A stretch of 54,217 bases of DNA, from contig JAKVCU010000010.1 in NCBI GenBank assembly GCA_022448955.1, positions 1-54,217 on the forward strand, given 5' to 3'. Positions 53,840 to 54,217 of the stretch are shown piece by piece; within the stretch, counting starts at the first letter, position 1; every line of letters starts with the position of its first letter. The translations under genes were made by a program, and so were the position numbers. The DNA comes from Saprospiraceae bacterium (GTDB lineage: Bacteria; Bacteroidota; Bacteroidia; Chitinophagales; Saprospiraceae). The notes under the pieces are model-generated. The model was not told the DNA's origin. It was given only the letters and a program-made list of their open reading frames with translations, and did no database searches.

Positions 53840-54217
53840 CTTTACACCCCAAAATTAAAGTATTAATTAGATTTTTAGCGTTGAGGAGGCTAAATTTTAT
53901 ATAAACCTGCAGATTTAAACATGTAGGAAATGAATAGAAAACCCAAGCCAATTGTTATTTAGGAAACCATATCTTTGAATACGTTAAACATTTTATCCAC
54001 AAAATTAGTTTCGTAATAGTATATCCTCTAGGAGGACGACACACAACATTTTTTTATTCTCCTGTACACATATAGGCTAGAATACTCAAGCTGTTGATAG
54101 ATCATTTACCATTTGGATTACATCTAGGGTTCAGTAAGAGATAACAAATTTTGTGGCTATTGATCGGCCCTCTCATTTAACAAAATATAGACGAATTTCT
54201 GTGAAAGGGATTAAATT
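53840..54217. other. Gene-free right end of the window
   Basis: 378 bp upstream of the second TetR gene with no open frame I can support. Apart from the degenerate TTAG-N11-CTAA at 53875-53893, I see nothing recognisable. Confidence 0.4.

Noticed and set aside
53875-53893. TTAG-N11-CTAA upstream of the second TetR gene as a full operator
   Set aside because: The spacer is one base longer than in all other sites and the flanking A/T arms are not kept, so it is noted only as a weak possibility.

Overview
The window is chromosomal DNA of an AT-rich member of the Bacteroidota, probably an environmental gliding or marine-type lineage close to Saprospiria or Cytophagia (inference). The evidence is a type IX secretion C-terminal sorting domain on a giant secreted protein, a LytTR regulator fused to membrane helices, a TPR histidine kinase, Bacteroidota-type lipoproteins, a weak Shine-Dalgarno signal at most starts, and an SDR-type fructuronate reductase paired with UxuA. 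No tRNA, rRNA, CRISPR array, transposase or prophage gene was seen.

Region 1 (1-5.1 kb) holds the 3' end of a metallophosphoesterase, a SulP anion transporter with a perfect 20-bp palindrome just before its start, a molybdenum cofactor gene (mog) and a VCBS/FG-GAP lipoprotein. Region 2 (5.2-14.3 kb) is a hexuronate catabolic locus. An SDR fructuronate reductase, UxuA mannonate dehydratase, an Nramp-fold transporter that has lost the metal-binding motifs, a Gfo/Idh/MocA oxidoreductase and a xylose-isomerase-like TIM barrel protein form one operon. uxaC lies convergent to it, and a TolB-like/TPR/AraC regulator is divergent from uxaC. Together they would take glucuronate to 2-keto-3-deoxygluconate; no KDG kinase or aldolase is present.

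Region 3 (14.4-34.8 kb) is mixed. It holds a zinc-free MDR reductase, DUF4386, a clan-A glycosidase, a DUF481 beta-barrel and a 1726-residue S8/S53-type protein with an in-frame 18-bp (NGIALV) repeat array. Further on are a TPR histidine kinase with an ATP-grasp partner, a phosphoesterase, a decayed VOC gene coupled to a LytTR regulator, a lipoprotein with 18 histidines in perfect seven-residue register, a PP2C phosphatase, and a cytochrome c/aldose dehydrogenase fusion.

Region 4 (34.9-53.8 kb, minus strand) is a hydrogenase island. It encodes a cytoplasmic, group 2a-like (HupSL/Huc type) [NiFe] hydrogenase: one large subunit, two complete small-subunit paralogues, a maturation endopeptidase and HypA, B, F, C, D and E. 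It also carries a UreH-type nickel transporter, a group III truncated globin, an NHL-repeat protein, a TPR protein, a bifunctional-nuclease-family protein and several unknown proteins. Three gene types are duplicated (small subunit, a ~110-residue unknown protein, a TetR regulator). A palindromic site TTAG-N10-CTAA recurs in tandem with ~21-bp spacing before hupS and hypB, and once before the upstream small gene, which suggests one regulon under the linked TetR proteins.

A dispersed intergenic hairpin repeat (about 140-200 bp, three copies plus a fragment) lies in gene-free gaps of regions 3 and 4. All identifications come from reading motifs and neighbourhood; no database search was run.
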